Shown: positions 59,301 to 61,356 of the stretch, in pieces
How positions within the stretch are numbered: the stretch's first letter is position 1
How the letters are laid out: every line of letters begins with the position of its first letter
Notes under the pieces: model-generated
Seen by the model: the letters and a program-made list of their open reading frames with translations, nothing else
What the model was told of the DNA's origin: nothing
The model's database searches: none
From: Cladorhizidae sp. MBARI D1340-BT2
Lineage: Eukaryota; Porifera; Demospongiae; Poecilosclerida; Cladorhizidae
DNA length: 64,000 nt
Assembly (NCBI GenBank): GCA_028752905.1
Contig: JAQNBH010000011.1
Span: 18,445,909 to 18,509,908, forward strand
Direction of reading: 5' to 3'
Program-made: the position numbers and the translations under genes

Positions 59301-61150
59301 AACAACTGTTTTTATGGTAAGTCTTTGGACAGTGTGCAGTGACTCTTCAAGAAGCTTACCATCAGTCAGCAGGAAAACTAGTCGTTATCACTGAGGAGAC
59401 ACGAAACAGGAATTGCCATGTGCAGATATAGCCAAGTTCTTATGGGGATGGTTCACTGAGAGAGAGTGTGTGTGTGTGGGGGGTGGGGTGGGTGCAGTGG
59501 TGTATGTAGCTATAGCTATGTAGATCCACTAGTGAATTAGGTGCCTAATACATGCACATATTTGAAGATAGACAGATAACTCTTTAGCAACCATTGTTTC
59601 TACATCAATGGCTTGTCGCTGATGAAGGCTAGAGCATTTAGCCGAACTGTCACAGAGCAAATTTGAGTTGGTTCTCGACAAAACATTGTCCCTACACCAT
59701 ACACCATGTGAACTACACCATACAGTATGTCAACTGGAGCTGAGGGTTTTGCAAGCCTGTGTTTAGTTAATGATGTTCTAATGGTTAAAGGGAGGGTGTG
59801 TGTGTTGCACCAGGAGTGGTGTGTGTTGCACCAGGTGTGGTGTGTGTTGCACCAGGAGTGGTGTGTGTGTGTTGCACCAGGTGGTGTGTGCGTGTTGCAC
59901 CAGGAGTGGTGTGTGTTGCACCAGGAGTGGTGTGTGTTGCACCAGGAGTGGTGTGTGTTGCACCAGGAGTGGTGTGTATGTGTTGCACCAGGAGTGGTGT
60001 GTGTGTGTTGCACCAGGAGTGGTGTGTGTTGCACCAGGAGTGGTGTGTGTTGCACCAGGAGTGGTGTGTGTGTGTTGCACCAGGAGTGGTGGGTGTTGCA
60101 CCAGGAGTGGTGGGTGTTGAACCAGGAGTGGTGTGTGTGTATTGCACCAGGAGTGGTGTGTGTGTTGCACCAGGAGTGGTGTGTGTGTTGCACCAGGAGT
60201 GGTGTGTGTGTTGCACCAGGAGTGGTGTGTGTGTGTTGCACCAGGTGGTGTGTGCGTGTTGCACCAGGAGTGGTGTGTGTTGCACCAGGAGTGGTGTGTG
60301 TTGCACCAGGAGTGGTGTGTGTTGCACCAGGAGTGGTGTGTATGTGTTGCACCAGGAGTGGTGTGTGTGTGTTGCACCAGGAGTGGTGTGTGTTGCACCA
60401 GGAGTGGTGTGTATGTGTTGCACCAGGTGTGGTGTGTGTGTGTTGCACCAGGAGTGGTGTGTATGTGTTGCACCAGGAGTGGTGTGTGTGTGTTGCACCA
60501 GGTGTGGTGTGTGTGTTGCACCAGGGTGGTGTGTGTTGCACCAGGAGTGGTGTGTGTTGCACCAGGAGTGGTGTGTGTGTGTTGCACCAGGAGTGGTGTG
60601 TGTTGCACCAGGTGGTGTGTGTTGCACCAGGTGGTGTGTGTGTGTTGCACCAGGAGTGGTGTGTGTTGCACCAGGAGTGGTGTGTGTGTGTTGCACCAGG
60701 AGTGGTGTGTGTTGCACCAGGAGTGGTGTGTGTGTGTTGCACCAGGAGTGGTGTGTGTGTGTTGCACCAGGAGTGGTGTGTGTGTGTTGCACCAGGTGTG
60801 GTGTGTGTGTTGCACCAGGGTGGTGTGTGTTGCACCAGGAGTGGTGTGTGTTGCACCAGGAGTGGTGTGTGTGTGTTGCACCAGGAGTGGTGTGTGTTGC
60901 ACCAGGAGTGGTGTGTGCGTGTTGCACCAGGTGTGAACATCATCAATCAAGTGACACAGACTCCACCCGGTGTCTTGCAGGATCTGCTCGAGGCTGAGAC
61001 GATGCTGTTCCAAGGTGCCACAGAGATTGGCAGCCGAGGCACTGCAGGTGGTGTTGGAGGAGGTCTCATGAGACCAGCCTGCCCACAGGACTCTCCGTAT
61101 GGTCTTCTGCCGGAGCCTGTGGTGGTCCTCCATTCCCTGCGCAGCTCAGA
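1779..61150 (+). CDS. ERCC4: DNA repair endonuclease XPF, 17 internal exons, both ends outside the window
   Basis: XPF is the catalytic subunit of the XPF-ERCC1 structure-specific endonuclease, which cuts 5' of lesions in nucleotide excision repair and acts in crosslink repair in the nucleus. Exons: 1779-1901, 4961-5018, 6704-6816, 7171-7210, 9530-9643, 25236-25328, 27617-27672, 27751-27804, 31690-31765, 38672-38730, 38874-38896, 48267-48347, 49461-49525, 51634-51703, 55141-55312, 58588-58630, 60981-61150. All introns are GT-AG, and codon phase is consistent at all 16 junctions, giving about 470 residues. Diagnostic peptides are [54 protein letters not shown] and [18 protein letters not shown], all collinear with vertebrate XPF (compared from memory). 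The window covers the end of helicase-like lobe 1, the middle helical domain, the linker and the start of lobe 2. The ERKxxxD nuclease motif and HhH2 domain are not in the window and are expected downstream. Identification is confident; exact ends of exon 1 are less so. Confidence 0.95.
1955..3889. repeat. About 69-bp minisatellite in intron 1, about 28 copies
   Basis: Units read GGTTGAGGCAGGTTGAAGTA through GACAATAGCTCTATGGGGAC to ACCAACACCACACTG. Many units have internal deletions (for example near 2225, 2520, 2960), so lengths vary from about 45 to 70 bp. Confidence 0.95.
4045..4900. repeat. 29-bp minisatellite in intron 1, about 29 copies
   Basis: Units read TGTGTTGGTTGTGGCATTCC then TACTGTTGC, nearly identical apart from GTGTGTTG variants near 4110 and 4545-4610. 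The array is bracketed by a direct repeat (GCTTATAAAGAGGTGTGGCA) at about 4007 and about 4908. Confidence 0.96.
4961..5018 (+). CDS. ERCC4: ERCC4 exon b
   Basis: The exon follows the acceptor tgttgtatag and ends at donor AACAAG|gtggga. It completes the split Arg and reads [19 protein letters not shown], collinear with the XPF helix that follows the degenerate DEAH box. It ends in phase 0. The acceptor lies about 60 bp after the 29-bp array of intron 1. Confidence 0.93.
5138..5560. repeat. GT-rich microsatellite with ACATGT interruptions, intron 2
   Basis: Alternating GTGTGT, GTATGT and GTACATGT blocks for about 420 bp. Open reading frames on both strands here are low-complexity artefacts. 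Confidence 0.95.
5578..6614. repeat. 24-bp minisatellite in intron 2, about 43 copies
   Basis: Units read GAATATAAGCATGTCACCTG then TCCT, with AAGTATG and TGCCCTG variants. One unit near 5918 carries an extra TT and one near 6055 is truncated. It ends about 90 bp before exon c. Confidence 0.96.
6704..6816 (+). CDS. ERCC4: ERCC4 exon c
   Basis: The exon starts after ttcctctgcag and ends GGCCGAG|gtcagtg. It reads AGFIKAFSD then [18 protein letters not shown], one of the most conserved stretches of XPF (start of the middle domain). It ends after two bases of an Arg codon. A second AG four bases into the exon gives the wrong frame, so 6704 is chosen. Confidence 0.95.
6884..7035. repeat. Degenerate about 21-bp repeat in intron 3
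   Basis: Loose repetition of CTGATCNTAATGCACTTGAA-like words in the 354-bp intron. Divergent, so it is either old or a chance low-complexity stretch. Confidence 0.45.
7171..7210 (+). CDS. ERCC4: ERCC4 exon d (40 bp)
   Basis: A short exon between acceptor gttcccacag and donor CATAAA|gtaagt. It completes the Arg codon and reads [13 protein letters not shown], matching the XPF segment after YLWPR. Ends in phase 0. Intron 3 before it is only 354 bp. Confidence 0.92.
7375..8047. repeat. 24-bp minisatellite in intron 4, about 28 copies
   Basis: Units read CATGGCCCACACTTGTCAGC then CACC, with CAGC, CTCC and ATCC variants at the end. All frames are open on both strands because the unit has no stop and is a multiple of three. 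Confidence 0.96.
8271..8812. repeat. 48-bp minisatellite in intron 4, about 11 copies
   Basis: Units start CATGACCCACAGATCCTTCC and end CAGAGTTATG/ACG. Very homogeneous, with single-base variants. Confidence 0.96.
9005..9505. repeat. Degenerate AGTGTATTCATAGAC repeat before exon e
   Basis: Word GTGTATTCATAGACAT recurs about a dozen times with growing regularity toward the right, where units of about 36 bp (GAGATGCCCACTGCTGGGAG) are nearly identical. It stops about 25 bp before exon e. Confidence 0.8.
9530..9643 (+). CDS. ERCC4: ERCC4 exon e: middle domain helices
   Basis: Acceptor gttgtacag, donor GCTTCT|gtaagc. The 38 codons read [20 protein letters not shown] then [18 protein letters not shown], strongly collinear with XPF. 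It is phase 0 at both ends. The intron that follows is the largest in the window (15.6 kb). Confidence 0.96.
9737..9872. repeat. 22-bp minisatellite, about 6 copies, start of intron 5
   Basis: Units read GGTACCAGAATACTCCAGTC then TT; identical copies lying about 95 bp after the exon e donor. Confidence 0.95.
9873..10274. other. Unique intronic sequence, intron 5
   Basis: No exon, RNA gene or transposon recognised. The short open frames here lack conserved features. Confidence 0.5.
10275..10795. repeat. 31-bp minisatellite, about 16 copies, intron 5
   Basis: Units read AAGATATAATAAGCCTTCCC then TCCTCCCCCTG. The first 13 or so are near identical; the last few (after 10680) decay. Confidence 0.95.
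10915..10952. repeat. G-rich tract
   Basis: AGGGAAGGGAGGGGGCGGGG and a following G run, with four or more G tracts. It could form a quadruplex on the sense strand (inference). Confidence 0.6.
11081..22617. repeat. Giant 43-45-bp minisatellite in intron 5, 11.5 kb, about 260 copies
   Basis: Units read AAGTAAGCCTATTCATAATA, then GTGTTAGCAGCACAAGACTG, then ACC, ACCC or ACCCC. Variation is concentrated in two places: CACAAGACT versus CACAGGACT, and the number of C before AAG. Rare variants serve as markers: CACATGACT (18184, 18315, 18845, 20432, 20563, 21316), GACCGACCC (17704, 18629, 19952), GCATAGG (19505, 21888). The array ends within a mutated unit at CAAGTGAGCCTA. There are no spacers, so it is not CRISPR-like. 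Confidence 0.99.
22617..22805. repeat. 49-bp tandem repeat, about 3.7 copies
   Basis: Units read CTACTAACATGATGCATGTG then TCTACATGTATTATATGAAT, directly abutting the 44-bp array. Rich in self-complementary words (ATGCAT, TACATGTA). Confidence 0.9.
22806..23201. other. Unique intronic sequence, intron 5
   Basis: About 400 bp without a recognisable exon, RNA gene or mobile element. Confidence 0.5.
23202..24143. repeat. 30-bp minisatellite in intron 5, about 31 copies
   Basis: Units read CTCTCTCCTCTACTGACTGT then GCAGCCAGTT, with TGACTAT and GCAGTC alternates. The 332-codon open frame here (23168-24166) is a product of a 30-bp, stop-free unit. Confidence 0.97.
24144..24684. other. Unique intronic sequence with short CA tract, intron 5
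   Basis: Contains a CACACCCACACACTCACACC patch near 24303-24335. No exon or element recognised. Confidence 0.5.
24685..24925. repeat. Compound CA microsatellite, (CA)n with CTCATAGTCCCT
   Basis: CACACA runs of differing length are separated by an identical CTCATAGTCCCT spacer about eight times, so the 12-bp spacer and the CA tract amplify as one unit. Confidence 0.93.
24926..25235. other. Unique sequence leading into exon f
   Basis: AT-rich, with a short near-duplicate (GGCCTGCAGTGGTAGATTCC at about 25100 and 25130). Nothing else recognised before the exon f acceptor. Confidence 0.5.
25236..25328 (+). CDS. ERCC4: ERCC4 exon f
   Basis: Acceptor gctgcacgcacag, donor CAGTTG|gtatgt. The 31 codons include [20 protein letters not shown] and PIWNQL, matching the XPF region around the conserved FD(K/Q)TI motif. 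Both ends are phase 0. It lies about 15.6 kb from the previous exon. Confidence 0.96.
25703..25890 (+). mobile_element. tRNA-derived SINE, copy 1
   Basis: The head resembles a tRNA with an A-box-like TCAATGGTTGAGTAA-type word and a B-box-like AGAGTTCAAGCCC word. It is followed by a body including CAGTACTGTTTATAAGCCTA and CTTATTGCTATTGGCCTCCG. The reverse complement of 50005-50190 matches it along its whole length, showing a dispersed family. Its A-box half is slightly decayed. The tail grades into tandem TTAGAATTGGAGGGG repeats. Confidence 0.88.
25873..26145. repeat. Tandem expansion of SINE tail
   Basis: About nine degenerate units of GGTTAGAATTGGAGGGGTGG plus TTCCTAATG extend from the end of the SINE. 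The second SINE copy shows only one or two such units (CAATTG...), so the tail was amplified at this locus (inference). Confidence 0.7.
26146..26456. other. Unique intronic sequence, intron 6
   Basis: No coding or repeat signal recognised in this stretch. Confidence 0.5.
26457..27072. repeat. Compound minisatellite: (GT)n plus GCTTGCCTGGAGGGTGCACC, about 15 copies
   Basis: A near-constant block GCTTGCCTGGAGGGTGCACC TC(A/T)GTGTA is separated by GT runs of variable length (about 4 to 12 dinucleotides). GGTGC units lie left and GGCGC units mostly right, showing directional spread. Confidence 0.95.
27190..27352. repeat. GT-rich microsatellite, intron 6
   Basis: GTGTGT runs with TGGTGTG and CATGT interruptions, 265 bp before exon g. 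Confidence 0.85.
27617..27672 (+). CDS. ERCC4: ERCC4 exon g
   Basis: Acceptor cttctacag, donor CTATA|gtgagc. Reads [19 protein letters not shown], matching the XPF segment with the conserved DL(K/R)xLRTLL helix. Ends after two bases of a Tyr codon. Confidence 0.95.
27751..27804 (+). CDS. ERCC4: ERCC4 exon h
   Basis: Acceptor ctgtatgcag, donor ATCAG|gtaagg. Reads [17 protein letters not shown] with a split Arg at the end, collinear with the conserved YDCVTF motif of XPF. Intron 7 before it is only 78 bp, the shortest in the window. Confidence 0.95.
27852..27930 (+). mobile_element. Truncated relative of the 53006-53452 MITE
   Basis: Begins AGGCTGGTTCACAATATA, the same terminal sequence as the MITE in intron 14, followed about 40 bp later by AATGCAACGCTCA-like subterminal sequence. 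No second terminus was found. It lies about 48 bp after the exon h donor. Confidence 0.55.
28003..30871. repeat. 52-53-bp minisatellite in intron 8, about 54 copies, with higher-order blocks
   Basis: Units read AGACAGCATCACATGTCCAT then TGTGAGCCAGCCCCTGGTGT and GTGCTGTACTAGT. Variants (ACATGACC, ACATGGCC, GAGTCAGCC, CTAGGAGAC, deletions of ACTAGT, ACATGTCATGTCC) recur in fixed order. GAGTCAGCC occurs at about 28661, 28924, 29187 and 29972, spaced 263, 263 and 785 bp. Confidence 0.97.
30967..31036. repeat. TAGTATACTACAGGAAG short tandem repeat
   Basis: Three to four copies of AGTATACTACAGGAAGTATCT immediately upstream of dispersed repeat R1 copy 2. The same word also precedes R1 copy 3 (58950-59040). 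Confidence 0.8.
31072..31490. repeat. Dispersed repeat family R1, copy 2
   Basis: Contains GGAACTCTAGACACAATG, GAGTGGAGTGCAGCTCTCTG and AGCAGCAGCTGCAAGTCACC in the same order and orientation as copies 1 and 3, but with an insertion of about 200 bp between the first two words. Confidence 0.72.
31690..31765 (+). CDS. ERCC4: ERCC4 exon i
   Basis: Acceptor tgaatgcag, donor TTTGCT|gtgagt. Completes the split Arg and reads [20 protein letters not shown] then NILFA, matching the XPF stretch before the flexible linker. Ends in phase 0. Confidence 0.94.
31766..32231. other. Unique sequence at start of intron 9
   Basis: Short open frames only; no conserved protein or element recognised. Confidence 0.5.
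32232..32756. repeat. 57-bp minisatellite in intron 9, about 9 copies
   Basis: Units read TGGTTTCCCTAAGACCATAT then TCATACTGTTTCCCGCCAGC and TGTGCGTACTACTCACA. Being 57 bp (a multiple of three), it gives an open frame of 210 codons, which is an artefact. Confidence 0.95.
32757..33056. other. Unique sequence and left flank of hAT insertion
   Basis: Mostly unique. From about 33009 it carries ACACCACCTTACCAACACAT-type units that reappear at 35921 onward, marking a minisatellite split by the transposon. Confidence 0.6.
33246..35413 (-). pseudogene. hAT transposase (ZMYM1/THAP12-like, DUF4371 plus dimerisation domain), disabled
   Basis: About 720 codons in order on the minus strand. The amino-terminal part (35413-35045) has Ser/Lys-rich sequence and WEKKYPC-type residues typical of a TTF-like zinc finger. 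The middle (34994-34374) includes [12 protein letters not shown] and [12 protein letters not shown], characteristic of the DUF4371/RNase H-like hAT core. The carboxyl part (33821-33246) has the hAT dimerisation motif [15 protein letters not shown]. It is broken by a frameshift near 35050 and by three in-frame stops: TAG near 34745, TAA near 34373 and TGA near 33845. The stops differ in type, so ordinary decay is more likely than a variant code. The hAT assignment is strong; the subfamily is from memory. Confidence 0.88.
35690..35742. repeat. Short tandem repeat CCACAAGCCAATCATGTCC
   Basis: Three copies of about 19 bp inside the right-hand noncoding part of the hAT element. Confidence 0.8.
35921..36590. 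repeat. 20-bp minisatellite in intron 9, about 32 copies
   Basis: Units read CACACACCACCTTACCACCA. The first units (35921-35990) are of the older CCAACACATATATAGTACC type, also found left of the hAT element. Continuously open on the plus strand as a Thr/His/Pro repeat, which is an artefact. Confidence 0.95.
36719..36783. repeat. Near-perfect 65-bp palindrome
   Basis: Arms 36719-36741 and 36761-36783 (TTATTAGTCTTGCTAGCCAT with ACC, against its complement) differ at two positions and enclose 19 bp. Could be a MITE terminus or an intronic hairpin. Confidence 0.85.
37008..37142. repeat. AAT/AGT trinucleotide microsatellite
   Basis: Runs of AAT with AGT and AAC interruptions in intron 9. Confidence 0.93.
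37143..37969. other. Intron 9 stretch with short repeats and a poly-C tract
   Basis: Includes three copies of GTCATCAAAGAA(G) at 37273-37312 and a run of about 22 C at 37500-37522. The remainder is unique with no exon recognised. Confidence 0.55.
37970..38052. repeat. TA dinucleotide microsatellite
   Basis: ATATAT runs with occasional TAATAT interruptions, about 83 bp. Confidence 0.95.
38190..38585. repeat. 26-bp minisatellite before exon j, about 15 copies
   Basis: Units read CCTCAGTGTCAGTGCCTCCA then GCTTAT, alternating CTCCAGC and CTCTAGC. Ends 87 bp before the exon j acceptor. Confidence 0.96.
38672..38730 (+). CDS. ERCC4: ERCC4 exon j
   Basis: Acceptor tttacatttgtag, donor AGAGG|gtgagt. 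Reads [19 protein letters not shown], corresponding to the variable Arg/Lys-rich linker entry (ARxRVY in vertebrates). Ends after GG of a Gly codon. Confidence 0.88.
38874..38896 (+). CDS. ERCC4: ERCC4 microexon k (23 bp)
   Basis: A 23-bp exon between acceptor ttttatgcag and donor CAGAAG|gtgagc. It completes Gly and reads EDVSGPE plus one base. It is supported because it carries phase 2 into phase 1 exactly as the flanking exons need. Sequence identity is weak here because the region is variable in XPF. Confidence 0.78.
38912..38974. repeat. GT microsatellite just after microexon k
   Basis: GTGTGTAT and GTGTGT runs begin about 16 bp after the donor. Confidence 0.9.
38975..39304. other. Unique sequence, intron 11
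   Basis: No exon or element recognised. Confidence 0.5.
39305..39510. repeat. ACACATGCAC-type microsatellite
   Basis: CACACTCACACATGCATGTA and ACATGCACACTCC words repeat about six times. Confidence 0.88.
39886..39990. repeat. 32-bp minisatellite, about 3 copies, within the LINE remnant
   Basis: Units read AAGTGCCATGCCTCGGCCTT then GTTGCACAACAC. On the minus strand they overlap the GRGMAL (RQGxxMAP) region of the RT remnant. Confidence 0.85.
40078..40390. repeat. 38-bp minisatellite, about 8 copies, within the LINE remnant
   Basis: Units read GGACAACCAATGCCATCTAC then ATGCCCTGAGGATCTACT. The core matches, on the minus strand, the MAL-(R)ELGCP coding sequence at 40375-40400. Confidence 0.93.
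40578..40765. repeat. About 23-bp minisatellite within the LINE remnant
   Basis: About eight units of CCTCTCCTGCAACACTCTTG CAA type; later units carry CATCATCCC. On the minus strand the unit spells [12 protein letters not shown] codons. Confidence 0.9.
40770..44508. repeat. 19-bp minisatellite in intron 11, 3.7 kb, about 195 copies, with higher-order blocks
   Basis: Units read TTCCCAGTGAACCAAGGTG, with CCATGG, CCTGTG, GTTTCCAGTGAAGC and GTTCTCCC variants. The marker CAGTTAACC appears at about 41804, 42566, 43366 and 44090 (spacings 762, 800, 724 bp), each in the same order with neighbouring markers. The minus strand is stop-free in all three frames because the unit has no stop and 19 is not a multiple of three, giving false frames up to 894 codons. 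Confidence 0.98.
44509..45212. other. Unique sequence between two arrays, intron 11
   Basis: Contains a 60-bp direct duplication (ATCAGGGCTCTGACATGC at about 44980 and about 45043). A minus-strand open piece near 44605-44510 ([15 protein letters not shown]) could be part of the LINE upstream region, but this is not demonstrated. Confidence 0.5.
45213..48048. repeat. 16-bp minisatellite in intron 11, 2.8 kb, about 170 copies
   Basis: Units read CAGCAACCTGCACTCA, with TTACAG, CTACACT and CTGCACTGCACTTA (21-bp) variants. Rare markers repeat: CTTATGTACAG at about 47050 and 47702, CACTTCACTTACAG at about 46757 and 47425. So blocks of about 650-670 bp are duplicated. Confidence 0.97.
48219..48258. 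repeat. TTG trinucleotide microsatellite
   Basis: About thirteen TTG repeats ending 8 bp before the exon l acceptor; it may serve as part of the polypyrimidine tract. Confidence 0.92.
48267..48347 (+). CDS. ERCC4: ERCC4 exon l
   Basis: Acceptor ggtgtgtgcag, donor TGATG|gtgagg. Reads [20 protein letters not shown], matching the conserved L-E-x-(N/S)-PKW-x-x-L motif that opens the second half of XPF. Enters and leaves with a one-base split codon. Confidence 0.94.
48522..49380. repeat. CTAT / ATTTATT tetranucleotide region filling intron 12
   Basis: About 860 bp of TATCTATC and TATTATTTATTATC words, with longer repeats such as TTTATCAATCTATTGTTTAT recurring near 48965, 49020 and 49160. Confidence 0.95.
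49461..49525 (+). CDS. ERCC4: ERCC4 exon m
   Basis: Acceptor tttcccatag, donor AAAGAA|gtgtgt. Reads [20 protein letters not shown] then KE, matching the XPF beta strand and helix with consensus (I/V)LxxxxDxRTCxQL. Ends in phase 0. The donor runs directly into a GT-rich microsatellite. Confidence 0.95.
49526..49935. repeat. GTGTATAC/ATATAT microsatellite starting at the exon m donor
   Basis: GTGTGTATGTGTATATC, ACATGTATAC and ATATATATAC words from the first intron base, so the splice donor GTGTGT is itself the start of the microsatellite. Confidence 0.92.
50005..50190 (-). mobile_element. tRNA-derived SINE, copy 2
   Basis: On the minus strand the A-box-like region reads TGGCTCAATGGTTGAGTAAT and the B-box-like region AGAGTTCAAGCCC (complement of 50124-50134), followed by the shared body and a tail with CAATAGGAAGG and CAATTGAGGAG. 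It aligns over about 185 bp with 25703-25890. Its tRNA half is better preserved than copy 1 and looks like an amino-acid-type leader, but lacks a complete cloverleaf, so it is not called a tRNA gene. Confidence 0.9.
50253..50325. repeat. CA microsatellite adjacent to SINE
   Basis: CACACA with TACACAC interruptions for about 70 bp. Confidence 0.92.
50335..51545. repeat. 33-bp minisatellite in intron 13, about 36 copies
   Basis: Units read AAGCCAGGACACTACTCCCT then TTTATAGGTGGTC, with CTAGTCC and CTGGATAC variants and a few truncated or extended units. Ends about 90 bp before exon n. Confidence 0.96.
51634..51703 (+). CDS. ERCC4: ERCC4 exon n
   Basis: Acceptor tgcccccccctag, donor CTGCAAG|gtaagt. 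Reads [20 protein letters not shown] then KLQ, matching the YI-x-x-G-(x)n-L helix of XPF. Ends with one base of a split Asp codon. Confidence 0.92.
51762..52262. repeat. 28-34-bp minisatellite of CTAGCCC and TATATAGA blocks, intron 14
   Basis: Units alternate one to three CTAGCC(C) words with TTCTCTTTATATAGA. About 17 units. CTAGCCC resembles, but differs from, the CCCTAA animal telomere repeat. Confidence 0.93.
52491..52703 (-). CDS. Unassigned acidic open reading frame, antisense in intron 14
   Basis: About 70 codons with an acidic, Ser/Asn-rich centre ([20 protein letters not shown]) and a less regular end. It is not repetitive, unlike other open frames in the window, and ends next to the 15-bp array. 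I do not recognise a family. It could be an exon of an antisense gene, a retrocopied fragment or chance. No partner exon was found. Confidence 0.22.
   Translation of the reverse strand: MKMGTSGAGEGATEAAQRRGLPKLEEDSSDPSSDLNNNDEELESNDDNLAQGHILTSYDLFSCMCLMSTC
52720..52974. repeat. 15-bp minisatellite in intron 14, about 17 copies
   Basis: Units read CCCACTGAGGTCCTG or CCCACTGAGGTCCCG. Open on both strands because 15 is a multiple of three. Confidence 0.95.
53006..53452. mobile_element. PIF/Harbinger-like MITE, 447 bp, with TAA target duplication
   Basis: Terminal inverted repeats AGGCTGATTCACAATATGC (53006-53024) and its complement at 53434-53452 differ at one base. Both are flanked by TAA (53003-53005 and 53453-53455). 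A 3-bp TWA duplication is the hallmark of PIF/Harbinger elements. No coding capacity; GATGCGACG words lie inside both ends. A truncated relative is at 27852. Confidence 0.87.
53478..53595. repeat. Direct duplication, two copies of about 70 bp
   Basis: CAATTAGAGACTGACATG(T/C)ATAATTAGCCACTGGAGAT occurs at about 53478 and about 53548. Confidence 0.85.
53735..54154. mobile_element. Long imperfect inverted repeat (foldback), arms about 167-174 bp, loop about 80 bp
   Basis: Left arm 53735-53901 pairs with right arm 53981-54154. Shared blocks include CAGACAATGATGGGTGTG with CACACCCATCATTATCTG, CCCAGCAAT with ATTGCTGGG, TTCTTCACAAG with CTTGTGAAG, and CCTCCATTTGCTGGCTCTA with TAGAGCCAGCCAATGGAGG. 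It would form a long hairpin in the ERCC4 pre-mRNA. No transposase and no clear target duplication. Confidence 0.82.
54186..54320. repeat. 33-bp tandem repeat, about 4 copies
   Basis: Units read ATTCAGACTGATCAAGAATC then (A/G)GGCGCCTTTTGC. Open in one frame because 33 is a multiple of three; no conserved protein is recognised around it. Confidence 0.9.
54321..55140. other. End of intron 14, probable transposon-end remnant
   Basis: Near 54960-55034 a C-rich stretch ends CTAAATGAAACCCTGG; on the minus strand this is CCAGGGTTTCATTTAG, resembling hAT termini and the ends of the intron 9 element. A 212-codon minus-strand open frame (55124-54486) covers it but shows no recognisable domain. No second terminus found. 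A GTT run lies at about 55038-55063. Confidence 0.4.
55141..55312 (+). CDS. ERCC4: ERCC4 exon o: basic disordered linker
   Basis: Acceptor acttgggcctag, donor CTGGAAGG|gtaggg. The exon encodes a Lys/Arg/Ser-rich, low-complexity stretch containing [15 protein letters not shown] and [13 protein letters not shown], as expected for the disordered linker in the middle of [13 protein letters not shown] resembles a nuclear localisation signal (inference). Phase joins exon n (G|AT) and exon p (GG|G) correctly. Confidence 0.88.
55521..58508. repeat. 35-bp minisatellite filling intron 15, about 86 copies
   Basis: Units read CCCCACCTTCAACTGGAGCA then CTAAATTTAGAATGC, with GAATACT, GAGTACT, GAACAC, GAACGC and TGTCCC variants. 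Rare markers are duplicated: GCACCAAATTT at about 56669 and 57741, and TTATAACACCCCCACG at about 56362 and 57539. The array ends about 80 bp before exon p. Confidence 0.97.
58588..58630 (+). CDS. ERCC4: ERCC4 exon p (43 bp)
   Basis: Acceptor actatcatgcag, donor TCACAG|gtacac. Completes Gly and reads [14 protein letters not shown]. It belongs to the variable acidic part of the linker, so support comes from phase and splice sites more than from identity. A MITE-like element begins only 39 bp after the donor. Confidence 0.8.
58670..58889. mobile_element. Compact MITE-like inverted-repeat element, about 220 bp
   Basis: Ends TAAGTATAGG (58670) and CCTATACTTA (58880-58889) are inverted repeats. 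Inside is a second palindrome: TTTGCGGTTAC at 58728-58738 and GTAACCGCAAA at 58760-58770, around CCGAGGCGAAGCCGAG. It starts 39 bp after the exon p donor. A TA or TTA duplication is possible but not resolved. Confidence 0.7.
58950..59040. repeat. TACTACAGGAAGCATGTAGTA tandem words upstream of R1 copy 3
   Basis: Three to four copies of AGTATACTACAGGAAGCAT, the same word found at 30967-31036 upstream of R1 copy 2. Confidence 0.75.
59073..59345. repeat. Dispersed repeat family R1, copy 3
   Basis: GAACTCTAGACCCAATTAG, GAGTGGAGTGCAGCTCTCTG, ATGGAAGCTTATGGTGGCCA and GGTCGGACAGAGGTCACT occur in the order seen in copy 1, in the same orientation. Best preserved of the three. Confidence 0.78.
59800..60934. 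repeat. 21-25-bp GTGTTGCACCAGGAGTGGTG minisatellite in intron 16, about 50 copies
   Basis: Units GTGTTGCACCAGGAGTGGTG are followed by GT runs of variable length; CCAGGTGGTG and CCAGGGTGGTG variants recur in blocks (for example GTGTGCGTGTTG near 59887 and 60251). It ends about 45 bp before exon q. Open in several frames on both strands. Confidence 0.96.
60981..61150 (+). CDS. ERCC4: ERCC4 exon q: start of second lobe before nuclease domain
   Basis: Acceptor ggtgtcttgcag, donor AGCTCAGA|gtaagt. The carboxyl end reads [20 protein letters not shown], matching the XPF motif (A)FGIL(K)EP-(x)3-IHPL that opens the lobe preceding the nuclease domain. Ends after two bases of a split codon. The exon is in frame with an open minisatellite reading frame upstream (59727 onward). 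The next exon was not found in 61151-64000. Confidence 0.92.
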
Positions 61151-61356
61151 GTAAGTGTCAGTAGAGGAATGTACGTGATCCGGTAGAGCTAATGTTGTCC
61201 AAGTATTGTTGGCTTGTTTTGGTACTGATGGGATGTGGTTGGGAAGCCTCTCTGTGTCATTGGCCTTCTTCTTGCATATATACATACTATAGTTACGGGC
61301 AGGAAATTAACAATCATTAGTCCACAATGCCCTCGGAGTCATTTTGCATGTGCCAG
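61151..61356. other. Start of intron 17, unique
   Basis: No feature recognised between the exon q donor and the 62-bp repeat. Confidence 0.5.

Noticed and set aside
59727..60946. Open frames of 380-475 codons on both strands (Cys/Val/Gly or His/Thr/Trp repeats)
   Set aside because: Products of the stop-free GTGTTGCACCAGG array. Only the last part (exon q) is real coding sequence.
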